DNA from: UBA5186 sp040005095
Lineage (GTDB): Bacteria > Actinomycetota > Thermoleophilia > Gaiellales > Gaiellaceae
Length of the DNA: 47,651 bases
Assembly (NCBI GenBank): GCA_040005095.1
Contig: JBDTZN010000009.1
Coordinates: forward strand, 1-47,651
Direction of reading: 5' to 3'
Shown here: positions 23,777 through 31,341 of the stretch, one piece after another
Position numbering within the stretch: position 1 is the stretch's first letter
Layout of the letters: every line of letters begins with the position of its first letter
Translations under genes and position numbers: made by a program
The notes under the pieces: generated by a model
What the model saw: only the letters and a program-made list of their open reading frames with translations
Databases searched by the model: none
What the model was told of the DNA's origin: nothing

Positions 23777-25077
23777 ACCGGTCCGCGCTTCTCCTCGCCC
23801 TCTGCGCGGTCTGCGCGCTCTCGTTCGCCTACGGCGCGAACTGGCAGGACGTTTCGCGCATCGGGTTGGCGCAGTCGATCGTCCTCGACGGAAGCCTCCG
23901 GATCGACCGGTACGCCGACGAGACGGGCGACGAGGCGCTCTACGGCGGACACGTCTACAGCGACAAGGCTCCGGGGATCTCGTTCCTCGCCGTGCCGACC
24001 GTGGCAGCGATGCACGCGGCCGGCGCCCGCGACGCGCCGTGGCGCTCCGAAGCGCTGCTCTGGATCGCGCGCGTCGTGACCGGCGGGATCGCTTACCTGG
24101 CCGCGCTCGCGCTCGTCCGGCTCGGAGCCGAACGGCTGCGTCGAGGCACAGGCGATCGCGCCGCGGTCGCCTTCGGACTCGGGACGCTCGCGCTTCCGCT
24201 GGCTGGTACGACGGTCGGCCACCTGGCCGCCGGAGCGCTCGCCTTCGGAGCGTTCCTGCTCGTCATGGCGCGGTCCCGACTTAGTAACAGACTGTTACTT
24301 GGATCGGGAGCGCTTGCGGGAACGAGCGTCCTCTTCGAGTACCAGGCCGCTCTCGCGGGGGCCGTCGTGCTTGCCTACGTGCTCGTTCGGTCCCGCTCCG
24401 CCAGGTCTGCGCTGCTCTTCGTCGCCGGTGCGCTCCCCGCCGCTGCGGTGCTCGCCGCGTACGACTGGTCCGCGTTCGGGTCGCCGTTCCACCTCTCCTA
24501 CCGCTACGTCACCGAGCAGTTCATCACGGAGCAGCGGAGCGGGTTCTTCGGCATCCACGCGCCGCGGCTGCACGGCGTGCAGGAGCTGCTCATGGGCCGC
24601 CACGGCGTCTTCCTGGAGCAGCCGATCCTCGTGCTCGCAGCCGCCGGGCTCGTGCTGCTCTGGCGCCGAGGCCTCCGCACGGAAGCGCTCGCCTGCGGCG
24701 CCGTCACGCTGCTCTTCGCGCTGCTCAGCGCGGGCTATTTCGACCCGTACGGCGGCGTATCGCCTGGCCCGCGCTTCCTCGTGCCGGCGCTGCCCTTCCT
24801 CGCCCTCGGGCTCGCGGACGCGTTCGCGCGCTGGCCGCGCCTGACCGCGCTCGTGACCGTCTATTCCGCCGCCGCGATGCTGGTCGACGCGGGCTTGTGG
24901 GGGCCGAACCCGGACTTCCAGACCGTGTGGTCGCAGCTCGGCGCACCCAAGACTGTCGGCTGGGCGCTCGCGGTCGCCCCTGCGCTTGCAGCGCTCACCC
25001 TCGCCCTTCGGCCAACACTGCGTCCGCCAGCCGCGGCCACGCCTCCACCGCCCAATCGCCGAAATCCAGGTCGGTGA
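23773..25077 (+). CDS. polytopic membrane protein, GT-C glycosyltransferase-like
   Basis: 434-aa membrane protein with about ten hydrophobic segments and a conserved-looking first extracytoplasmic loop (SLRIDRYADETGDEALYGGHVYSDKAPGISFLAVP), the pattern of membrane-embedded GT-C type glycosyltransferases. No ATG, GTG or TTG occurs in frame before TTG 23866, yet the stretch 23773-23865 encodes an excellent first membrane helix (ALLLALCAVCALSFAYGA). CTG 23773, overlapping the upstream TGA, is therefore proposed as the start. The palindrome copy 2 lies in frame at 24283-24302. The 3' end overlaps the convergent serine hydrolase gene by 83 nt. The substrate is unknown. Confidence 0.72.
   Translation: MNRSALLLALCAVCALSFAYGANWQDVSRIGLAQSIVLDGSLRIDRYADETGDEALYGGHVYSDKAPGISFLAVPTVAAMHAAGARDAPWRSEALLWIARVVTGGIAYLAALALVRLGAERLRRGTGDRAAVAFGLGTLALPLAGTTVGHLAAGALAFGAFLLVMARSRLSNRLLLGSGALAGTSVLFEYQAALAGAVVLAYVLVRSRSARSALLFVAGALPAAAVLAAYDWSAFGSPFHLSYRYVTEQFITEQRSGFFGIHAPRLHGVQELLMGRHGVFLEQPILVLAAAGLVLLWRRGLRTEALACGAVTLLFALLSAGYFDPYGGVSPGPRFLVPALPFLALGLADAFARWPRLTALVTVYSAAAMLVDAGLWGPNPDFQTVWSQLGAPKTVGWALAVAPALAALTLALRPTLRPPAAATPPPPNRRNPGR
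24283..24302. repeat. AT-rich palindrome inside a membrane-protein gene, copy 2
   Basis: AGTAACAGACTGTTACTTGG, identical to 17259-17278. The symmetric part here is 8-1-8. It reads in frame as Ser-Asn-Arg-Leu-Leu-Leu within the gene at 23773-25077 and is strikingly AT-rich for its surroundings. Confidence 0.75.
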
Positions 25078-25810
25078 GGCAGGCGAGCGCGAGCTCGGCG
25101 TCGGGGTCGACCCAGAGGAAGGTGCCGCTACGACCGAAGTGCCCGAACGTCCTCGCGGAATTTCTCGCGCCGGTCCAATGCGGACTCTTTGCATCTTTGA
25201 GCTCGAAGCCGAGCCCCCAGTCGTTCGGCTCCTGACGGCCGAAGCCCGGCAGTACGCCGACGAGCCCTGGGAACTGGACGCTCGTGGCCTCCCCCATCGT
25301 TTCCTCCGCAAGCAACGTCGGCAGCAGAAGCTCGCGGCCGAGGCGCACGAGGTCCTCAAGCGAACCGTGAAGGCCCGACGCCGGAGAGCCCTCCAACGTT
25401 GCGCGCATGGACAGAGGTCGGAACACCGCCTGGGTGAGGTAGCGCTCGAAAGGCATCTGTGCGGCCTTGCCCAGGACGTCTCCGAGCACCTCAAAGCCGG
25501 TATTGGAATAGATGCGCCGCTCCCCGGGGCGTGCGATCGGCGTTTCCCCGTCAGGCGGAAGCCCGGACGCGTGGGCGAGCAGATGGCGAACGGTCGATCC
25601 CGGAGGCCCCGCCGGAGCATCCAACTCGAGCGTGCCCTCCTCAACCGCGACGAGTACTGCAAGAGCCGTGGCCAGCTTCGTCACGGATGCCCACGGAAAG
25701 CGTTCGTCATACGAGCCACGCGACCGGTCGACGCCGTTCGCGTCAACGACCGCAGCGACGGCTCGACCGCCCTGGGTGGGCCAGTGGGAAAGTTGCGCCA
25801 GCGCCTCCAT
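24995..25810 (-). CDS. serine hydrolase, beta-lactamase/penicillin-binding protein family
   Basis: 271-aa protein of the class C beta-lactamase/DD-peptidase-like family. The nucleophile motif SVTK is at residues 42-45, the second motif YSN at 101-103, and the third appears as HFG in TFGHFGRSGTFLW. It has no signal peptide, so it is probably a cytoplasmic esterase or peptidase. It is shorter than typical members (330-400) but all three motifs are present. ATG 25810 has TAGCAT 7 nt upstream. It is divergent from the Rid gene with 18 bp between the start codons. Confidence 0.87.
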   Translation of the reverse strand: MEALAQLSHWPTQGGRAVAAVVDANGVDRSRGSYDERFPWASVTKLATALAVLVAVEEGTLELDAPAGPPGSTVRHLLAHASGLPPDGETPIARPGERRIYSNTGFEVLGDVLGKAAQMPFERYLTQAVFRPLSMRATLEGSPASGLHGSLEDLVRLGRELLLPTLLAEETMGEATSVQFPGLVGVLPGFGRQEPNDWGLGFELKDAKSPHWTGARNSARTFGHFGRSGTFLWVDPDAELALACLTDLDFGDWAVEAWPRLADAVLAEGRG

Positions 25811-25817
25811 CCGCGCG

Positions 25818-25823
25818 ATGCTA
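25818..25823 (-). promoter_or_regulatory. -10 box placing transcription start at the serine hydrolase ATG
   Basis: TAGCAT (minus) with a 7-nt spacer to ATG 25810. The divergent Rid start lies only 6 bp away on the other side. Confidence 0.55.
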
Positions 25824-25828
25824 GTCGC

Positions 25829-26215
25829 GTGGAGCGCCAGCTCGTCCCGGCCGAATCGCCGTTCGCGGCGACCGTCGGCTACTCCCGTGCCCTGCGCGTC
25901 GGCCCGCACGTCTACGTCGCCGGCACCGCGCCGATCATGCCGAACGACGCCGACCCTCCCGCCGACGCGTACGGCCAGGCGAAGCGCTGTCTCGAGATCG
26001 TCGTCGCGGCGCTGGACGAGCTCGGCGCCAAGCCGGAGCACGTCGTCAGGACCCGCGCCTACCTGACCGCCGCCGACGACTGGCAGCAGGTGGGTCGCGC
26101 TCACGGCGAGGTCTTCGCGGACGTGCGTCCGGCGTCGGCCATGATCGTCGTCGCGGGCCTCCTCGACCCCCGCTGGCGCGTGGAGATCGAAGCCGACGCC
26201 TTCGTCGACGGCTAG
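25829..26215 (+). CDS. Rid family (YjgF/RidA-like) protein
   Basis: 128-aa protein of the Rid/YjgF superfamily, whose RidA members hydrolyse reactive enamine/imine intermediates released by PLP enzymes. Family features: GYSRALRVGPHVYVAGTAPI, a central helix region AYGQAKRCLEIVVAALDELGAKPEHVVRTRAYLT, and PASAMIVVAGLLDPRWRVEIEADAF. The catalytic Arg of RidA (in the xNR/R-x-Y region) may correspond to RTRAYL; other Rid subfamilies lack deaminase activity, so the activity is not certain. GTG 25829 is preferred as the start. Its 3' end is opposite the tail of the membrane-protein frame at 26046-26603. Confidence 0.87.
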   Translation: MERQLVPAESPFAATVGYSRALRVGPHVYVAGTAPIMPNDADPPADAYGQAKRCLEIVVAALDELGAKPEHVVRTRAYLTAADDWQQVGRAHGEVFADVRPASAMIVVAGLLDPRWRVEIEADAFVDG

Positions 26216-26603
26216 CCGGGGGACGCACCGCGGGCTCGGGTTTCTTCGCGGTCCCGATCCCACCGGTGAACGGGGAGAAGAACAGGCCGAGCGCGATCCA
26301 GACGACGCCGACGATGATGCCGCCCTGTTTGCTCCCGGCGTGCGCTCCAGGGCTGTACACGGCCACGATCGAAACCGCACCGGAGAGGATCCAGCCGAGC
26401 GCCCAGGCCCACAGAACGGCGCCGAGGATGCCGGCGCCGATCAGCCCGGCGATCAGGGCCGGCAGCATCAACGGCAGCCACGTCCACGTCGAGTGCGGGC
26501 AAGGAACCCGGATCACCTGCGATCCCCCTGACTGGCACGAGCCTACCTGCGTGAGATGGAAGACGCAGAGCTCAAAGAGCGCCACGCCGCCGAGCAGCAG
26601 CAC
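26046..26603 (-). CDS. small membrane protein, 3' end probably frameshifted
   Basis: The credible part is residues 1 to about 125: a first helix (LLLGGVALFELCVFHL), a short Cys-containing loop (GSCQSGGSQVIRVPCPHS), a long hydrophobic hairpin (WLPLMLPALIAGLIGAGILGAVLWAWALGWILSGAVSIVAVY) and a third segment (IIVGVVWIALGLFFSPF). After KKPEPAVRPP the frame continues as 57 Arg-rich residues that are purely antisense to the Rid gene. One extra C in the C5 run (plus strand G 26218-26222) would end the protein at the nearby TAG. The start is unclear too: GTG 26603 is used, CTG 26615 is possible, and a TAGAGT box is at 26634-26639. The function is unknown. Confidence 0.5.
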   Translation of the reverse strand: MLLLGGVALFELCVFHLTQVGSCQSGGSQVIRVPCPHSTWTWLPLMLPALIAGLIGAGILGAVLWAWALGWILSGAVSIVAVYSPGAHAGSKQGGIIVGVVWIALGLFFSPFTGGIGTAKKPEPAVRPPASRRRRRRLRSPRASGGRGGPRRRSWPTPDARPRRPRRERDPPAASRRRRSGRRGS

Positions 26604-26687
26604 CGCACCGATCAGCTTCTTCGTCGCGCGCGGACTCTATTCGATGCTTTCGACACGAGCGAGAGAGGGCATATCGTTCGCAGACCG

Positions 26688-27896
26688 ATGAAGCAGATCT
26701 TCCCCGCCTCGATCACCGGCAAGGGCAGCGAGTTCGCCCGTGGCGGGAGCGTGCTCGACCACGAGTTCGGCAAGAGCGAAGCTCCGTACACGCTCGGGGT
26801 CGAGGAGGAGTACATGCTGCTCGACGGGGAGACGTTCGACCTCGTCCAGCACATCGACACCGTGCTCGCCGCGGTCAGCGGGCACGAGCTCGAGCCGCGC
26901 ATCAATCCCGAGCTGATGCAGTCGGTGCTCGAAATCGCGACGCCGGTGTGCCGGACGCCGTCAGACGTGATGGACCAGCTGCTGAAGATCCGCGCCTATG
27001 TCAGCGGGGTCGCGCGCGGCTACGACCTGCGCGTCGGCTCCTCGGGGACACACCCGTTCTCGCTCTTCGAGCGGCAGCGGATCACGGCGCGCGACCGGTA
27101 CCGCAACCTCGTCGACCAGCTCCAGTACATTGCGCGCCGCGAGCTGATCTTCGGGATGCACGTGCACGTCGCCGTGGACGATCCCGAGAAGGCGATCCAG
27201 GTCGTGAACGGGCTCCTCCCCCAGCTCGGCCCGCTGCTCGCCCTCTCGGCGTCCTCGCCGTTCTGGCGTGGCGAGCCGACCGGGCTGTCGTCGTCTCGGC
27301 AGATGGTGTTCGCGGCCTTCCCGCGCTCGGGGCCGCCGCCACGCTTCAAGAACTACGCCGACTACGCCGAGGTCGTCGGCCAGCTGGAGAAGACCGGCTG
27401 CATCGCCGACTACACGCACATCTGGTGGGACATCCGCCTCCATCCGCGTCTCGGCACCGTGGAGATCAGGATCTGCGACGCGGTCACGCGCGTTGAGGAC
27501 GCGGTCGCGATCACGGCCTATTGCCAGGCGCTCGTCAAGCTCCTCTGTGAGCAGTTCGAGCGCGGCGAGGAGATCCCCTCGTACCACCGCATCCTCACGA
27601 CCGAGAACAAGTGGCTCGCCGCGCGCTACGGGCTCGAGGCGCCGATTATGGATCTCGCCACCGGCCGCCGAAACCGGATCCCCGTCGCGCAGGCGGTCCG
27701 GCGGACGCTGCGCGAGCTCGAGCCGCACGCACGCGAGCTCGGCTCCGACCGCGAGCTCGAGGGCGTGAAGGAGATCCTCGCGCGCGGAAACGGCTCCGAC
27801 CGCCAGCTGCGCATCTTCAACGCGAACCGCGACATCGTCGAAGTCGTGCGGGAGATCGCGGACGCGACGGAGGTCGCGGCGCCGGCTACTGCGTAA
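26688..27896 (+). CDS. carboxylate-amine ligase, glutamate-cysteine ligase GCS2/YbdK family
   Basis: 402-aa ATP-dependent ligase of the GCS2 family, which joins an amino group to a gamma-carboxylate (glutamate-cysteine ligase in plants and some bacteria, weak activity in YbdK). Signature blocks are clear: TLGVEEEYMLLD with the metal/ATP acidic cluster, EIATPVC, GSSGTHPF, FGMHVHVAVDD, ASSPFWRGEPTGLSSSR and WWDIRLHPRLGTVEIRICDAVT. ATG 26688 has a TATCGT box 10 nt upstream; a longer frame to 26556 is antisense to the neighbour's start. It overlaps the convergent RTX gene by 11 nt. The real substrate pair is not known. Confidence 0.88.
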   Translation: MKQIFPASITGKGSEFARGGSVLDHEFGKSEAPYTLGVEEEYMLLDGETFDLVQHIDTVLAAVSGHELEPRINPELMQSVLEIATPVCRTPSDVMDQLLKIRAYVSGVARGYDLRVGSSGTHPFSLFERQRITARDRYRNLVDQLQYIARRELIFGMHVHVAVDDPEKAIQVVNGLLPQLGPLLALSASSPFWRGEPTGLSSSRQMVFAAFPRSGPPPRFKNYADYAEVVGQLEKTGCIADYTHIWWDIRLHPRLGTVEIRICDAVTRVEDAVAITAYCQALVKLLCEQFERGEEIPSYHRILTTENKWLAARYGLEAPIMDLATGRRNRIPVAQAVRRTLRELEPHARELGSDRELEGVKEILARGNGSDRQLRIFNANRDIVEVVREIADATEVAAPATA

Positions 27897-28473
27897 GAAC
27901 GCGCTCGCAGCGGCTCACGCGGTCGGCGCGGTCAGCGTCAGCGTGCACGACATCACGGCCCGTCCCGCAGTCGATGACGTCAGGCTCCCCGTCGTTGGCC
28001 CAGATCTCATCGTCGCCGCGCCCACCGAACGTCCACTGGGCGCATGCTTTGGATCGACAGGAGGGCTTCAGATCCGCCGCGATCAGGCGATCGTCGCCGC
28101 GGCCGCCGATGAGCACAGCGCCAGGCGCACTGCTGCCGAGCAGGTCGTTCCCGGCTCCGCCGAGTAGGCGCTCGCGATGCACGGTCGGGGACGGAAGCCC
28201 GTCGATCCTGCCACCCACGATGTGATCGTCTCCGTCGCCGCCGTACAGATGATCGGCGCCTAAACCGCCGTTGAGCCAGTCTGCTCCGCGGCCGCCGTAG
28301 AGCTCGTCGTTTCCGGCGCGGCCCATCAGGTCGTCCGCGCGGGCGCTGCCGAGCAGCGTGTCCGGTTCGGCGGTTCCGACGATTCGGTGGCTCGGCGGCG
28401 GCGGCCCGCCACCCGCGAGCGCCGCCGAGGCGGCGAGGAGCGCAACGAAGAGGACAGGTGCGATCCGGAGCAT
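27886..28473 (-). CDS. secreted RTX (hemolysin-type calcium-binding repeat) protein
   Basis: 195-aa protein with a signal peptide (residues 1-20) and about ten nonapeptide RTX units of the GGxGxDxLx type (for example GRAGNDELYGGRGADWLNGGLGADHLYGGDGDDHIVGG), interrupted at about 125-145 and ending in DVIDCGTGRDVVHADADRADRVSRCERV. The repeats would fold into a calcium-dependent beta-roll outside the cell. Four Cys in the second half may form two disulfides. There is no catalytic domain. ATG 28473 has GAGGGA directly upstream. Confidence 0.88.
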   Translation of the reverse strand: MLRIAPVLFVALLAASAALAGGGPPPPSHRIVGTAEPDTLLGSARADDLMGRAGNDELYGGRGADWLNGGLGADHLYGGDGDDHIVGGRIDGLPSPTVHRERLLGGAGNDLLGSSAPGAVLIGGRGDDRLIAADLKPSCRSKACAQWTFGGRGDDEIWANDGEPDVIDCGTGRDVVHADADRADRVSRCERVLTQ

Positions 28474-28517
28474 TCCCTCGCACTACGCGGGCACCGCGCG
28501 GCGAGGTCCCTCGCTAG

Positions 28518-29576
28518 CTAGTCGCGCTTGCCGGTCGCGGCGTCGTACGCCATGAGCGGCCCGTTCATCCGTGCCGCGAAGAGCCGCCGCGCGTCCGCGA
28601 ACCCGAGTCCGACGACGTTCGCCTCCGCGGAGTACGGGCCGCGCACCGCGTCGCCGTCGAACGTCCAGATCCGCGGACCCGCCGAGAACGCAGTCCTGTG
28701 TCCGTCGGGCGCTGCAGCCGCGCTCGCCGTAGCGGCGGCTGAAGCGGCCGGGAACCGTTTGACCACCGGCTTGAACGTGTTGAGCGAGATGTCTGCGACC
28801 ACGCCGAGCGCCGGATTCGCCGCAAAGAGGTGACCGTCGGGCGACAGCGCGAGCGAGTAGGTGCGGAGCTCCGCCGGCGTCCCCGTTCCCGGCAGGTCGA
28901 TGCACACCGTGTACGACTGGTTGAGGCTCAGCGCGTGTACGAACGCCGTCTTGCGCGCCGTGTTCACGTAGAGCGTGAACTGCCAGGTGCCGTCCCACGA
29001 CTGGATCGCGCCGGCCGGCGTGCCCGCCATCTGCTCCTGCTCGCCTTTTTCGACCAGCGCGCCCGCCTGGAGGAGGCCGGTGATCATGTTCAGGCGCCGC
29101 ACGGCGTACTGCTGGCCGCTCTGGTGCTGGATCACGTAGAGCCACCGCCCCTCGGGGGAGATCGCGTCGACCGTGAAGCCGCGCCGTAGCGTCACTTTCT
29201 GCAGGACGTTGCCGCGGAGACCGTCGACGAGGCGCACCTGCGCGCCCGTCCGGACGACGACGTAGCGCGCCTCGGGAGCAACCGCCTCGACGGAGCTCCC
29301 GAGCGGCACAGACGCGTCGAACGAGACCCCGCGGCCGGGCACGCTGTAGAAGCTCAGCTTGCGCAGGCGGACGAAGGCGAAGCGCAACCCGTCGGCCGAG
29401 AGCATCCCGGCAGGCAGGGTGACGCGCTTCGACGCGTTCGTCAGGTCGTACTGGACAAGCGGGCCACGCTCGCCGAGCGGACGGACGCTCAGCTCTGACC
29501 GCGCTCCCTTCGCGCCGGCGGCCGGAAGAATCGCGAGCGCGAGCACGGCGACTAGGAGTGCGTGAAGCCGGGTCAT
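28518..29576 (-). CDS. secreted beta-propeller (WD40/YVTN-like) protein
   Basis: 352-aa protein with a signal peptide (about residues 3-22, LHALLVAVLALAILPAAGA) and a repeated strand pattern: LSADGLRFAFVRL, VAPEARYVVVRTG, ISPEGRWLYVIQH, WDGTWQFTLYV, LSPDGHLFAANP, AAPDGHRTAFSAG and FDGDAV blades. These SPDG-type turns are typical of extracytoplasmic six- or seven-bladed propellers without enzymatic motifs. ATG 29576 has TAATAC 5 nt upstream. It is divergent from the ECF sigma gene (29669) whose partner also carries a propeller, so shared control is plausible. Confidence 0.78.
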   Translation of the reverse strand: MTRLHALLVAVLALAILPAAGAKGARSELSVRPLGERGPLVQYDLTNASKRVTLPAGMLSADGLRFAFVRLRKLSFYSVPGRGVSFDASVPLGSSVEAVAPEARYVVVRTGAQVRLVDGLRGNVLQKVTLRRGFTVDAISPEGRWLYVIQHQSGQQYAVRRLNMITGLLQAGALVEKGEQEQMAGTPAGAIQSWDGTWQFTLYVNTARKTAFVHALSLNQSYTVCIDLPGTGTPAELRTYSLALSPDGHLFAANPALGVVADISLNTFKPVVKRFPAASAAATASAAAAPDGHRTAFSAGPRIWTFDGDAVRGPYSAEANVVGLGFADARRLFAARMNGPLMAYDAATGKRD

Positions 29577-29656
29577 CGGCTGTATTACACCGCGGACCTC
29601 GTGGACGTTCCAGTGCGTATTCGCTGCGCAATGGACCTCTTTCCGATCGCGCGCCG

Positions 29657-29662
29657 TAGAGT
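29657..29662 (+). promoter_or_regulatory. -10 box placing transcription start at the ECF sigma ATG
   Basis: TAGAGT with a 6-nt spacer (CGGAGC) to ATG 29669. Confidence 0.55.
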
Positions 29663-29668
29663 CGGAGC

Positions 29669-30199
29669 ATGGCCGGCACGAGCCGTGAGGAGCGCGCCTG
29701 GATCAAGGGCGCCCAGGCCGGCTCCGCCGCGGACCTGGAGCGCCTTTTCCGCGCGCACTGGCCGTTCGCCTACCGCGCCGCGCTGCTCGTCGTTCGCGAT
29801 ACGGCCGCGGCCGAGGACATCGCGCAGGAGTCGTTTCTTGCAGCCGTACGGGCGCTCGACCAGTTCGATCGGCGCCGGCCGTTCGGCCCATGGCTGCACC
29901 GCATCGTCGTCAACCGCGCGATCGACTGGACGCGCTCCCGTGCCCTTCGCGGCGAGGTGCGCGAGGACGCTGCCGCTCCCGCGGCGGACGAAGCGCCCGA
30001 CTCCGAGGCGCCGGCGATCGTCGCCGCGCTGGCCGAGCTGTCCCCGGAGCACCGCGCCGTGATCGTCCTCCGCCATTTGCTCGACTACAGCCGCGGCGAG
30101 ATCGCCGACCTGCTCGAGCTGCCGCGCGGGACGGTCAACTCCCGGCTCAGGCGCGGCCTCGACCAGCTCCGCGACGCGATCGGCGAGGAGCTCCGGTGA
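29669..30199 (+). CDS. ECF RNA polymerase sigma factor
   Basis: 176-aa group IV sigma factor. Region 2 is at about residues 20-85 (LERLFRAHWPFAYRAALLVVRDTAAAEDIAQESFLAAVRALDQFD, then FGPWLHRIVVNRAIDWTRSR). Region 4 is at about 115-170 (LAELSPEHRAVIVLRHLLDYSRGEIADLLELPRGTVNSRLRRGLDQLR). It is followed with a 4-nt GTGA overlap by a membrane-anchored protein that is probably its regulator. The start ATG 29669 is fixed by the TAGAGT box and by region 1.2 starting soon after. The stimulus is unknown; neighbours suggest cell-envelope functions. Confidence 0.92.
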   Translation: MAGTSREERAWIKGAQAGSAADLERLFRAHWPFAYRAALLVVRDTAAAEDIAQESFLAAVRALDQFDRRRPFGPWLHRIVVNRAIDWTRSRALRGEVREDAAAPAADEAPDSEAPAIVAALAELSPEHRAVIVLRHLLDYSRGEIADLLELPRGTVNSRLRRGLDQLRDAIGEELR

Positions 30200-31341
30200 A
30201 CCTCCACGTCGACATCCCCGAGGGCGCCGAGGAACGTGCCTGGGAAGTCGTCCGGCGGGCCTTCGCGGAGCGCGAGCCCGTTCCGCGGCAACGGCATTAC
30301 ATCCGCCCGGTCGTCGCCCTCGGGATCGCCGCGGCGGTCGTCGCCGGTGCGCTCAGCTCCCCGGGGCGCGCGGTTCTCGGCGATCTCCGCGACCAGGTCG
30401 TGGGACAGCGGAACGCCGCGACCGCACTCTTCTCTCTGCCCGCGCCCGGACGCCTGATCGTGGACTCCGCTGAGGGGCCGTGGGTCGTCCAGCACGACGG
30501 CTCGAAGCGGCTGCTCGATCACTACGACGAGCTGTCGTGGTCGCCGCATGGCAAGTACGTCGTCGCGACGCGCGGGCAGGAGCTGTTCGCGCTCGAGCCG
30601 AACGGTGACGTCCACTGGTCGATTGCGCGGAGCGGCCGGATCAGCGGCGCGCGCTGGGGAGGAACGGCGAACGACACGCGCATCGCGTACCTCGCCGGGC
30701 GCGACCTGCGCGTCGTGGGCGGCGACGGAAAGGGCGACCGTCTGATCGCCCGTAACGTCGCCCTCGCGGCGCCCGCGTGGCTTCCCGTCGTTGGACCCCA
30801 TCTGCTCGCCTTTTCCGACCGCCGTGGCGGGATCCACGTCGTCGACGCGGACCATCCGGCGCCTCTCGGCCCCGCGGCTCCGGGGGACGTGCCGGAGGAG
30901 CTCCGCTGGACCGGCGACGGCTCGCTCCTCCTCGTCCTCGCGCCCCGGTCGCTCCGCATCCTGAAACCGGACCGCAGCCTCGTCCAAACGATCCTCCTGC
31001 CGGACGGACCCCACGCCCTCGCGGTCGAGCCCCACACGAAGCGATTCGCGCTCACGCGCCGGCTTGGTCGACGCAACGAGTTGCTGCTGTACGACGGAGT
31101 TCGACCGAGCCGAGCGCCGCGAGCTCTGTTCGCGGCGACCGGAGAGTTCACCGGGCTGGAGTGGTCGCCCGACGGCCGCTACCTGCTGCTCGCCTGGCCG
31201 ACAGCTGACCAGTGGCTGTTCGTCCGCGTCGCGTTCGGTCAGAGCATCCTGCCGGTTGGTCGGGTCGCCGAGCAGTTCTCGACGGGCGGCGGCGCGCCGA
31301 CCTTCCCGGCTCTGGGCGGCTGGTGCTGCGCGCAGCCCTAA
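30196..31341 (+). CDS. membrane-anchored beta-propeller protein, probable anti-sigma factor
   Basis: 381-aa protein. A short cytoplasmic N-terminus (1-38, VNLHVDIPEGAEERAWEVVRRAFAERE) that could bind sigma leads to one transmembrane helix (about 40-57, VVALGIAAAVVAGAL) and a large extracytoplasmic propeller with repeated blades (LSWSPHGKYVVATRG, GTANDTRIAYLAG, WTGDGSLLLVLAP, VEPHTKRFALTR, LEWSPDGRYLLLAWP). No zinc anti-sigma motif is present. The overlap GTGA with the sigma gene and the membrane topology are the basis for the role, which is inference. It overlaps the following hydrolase gene by 19 nt. Confidence 0.8.
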   Translation: MNLHVDIPEGAEERAWEVVRRAFAEREPVPRQRHYIRPVVALGIAAAVVAGALSSPGRAVLGDLRDQVVGQRNAATALFSLPAPGRLIVDSAEGPWVVQHDGSKRLLDHYDELSWSPHGKYVVATRGQELFALEPNGDVHWSIARSGRISGARWGGTANDTRIAYLAGRDLRVVGGDGKGDRLIARNVALAAPAWLPVVGPHLLAFSDRRGGIHVVDADHPAPLGPAAPGDVPEELRWTGDGSLLLVLAPRSLRILKPDRSLVQTILLPDGPHALAVEPHTKRFALTRRLGRRNELLLYDGVRPSRAPRALFAATGEFTGLEWSPDGRYLLLAWPTADQWLFVRVAFGQSILPVGRVAEQFSTGGGAPTFPALGGWCCAQP

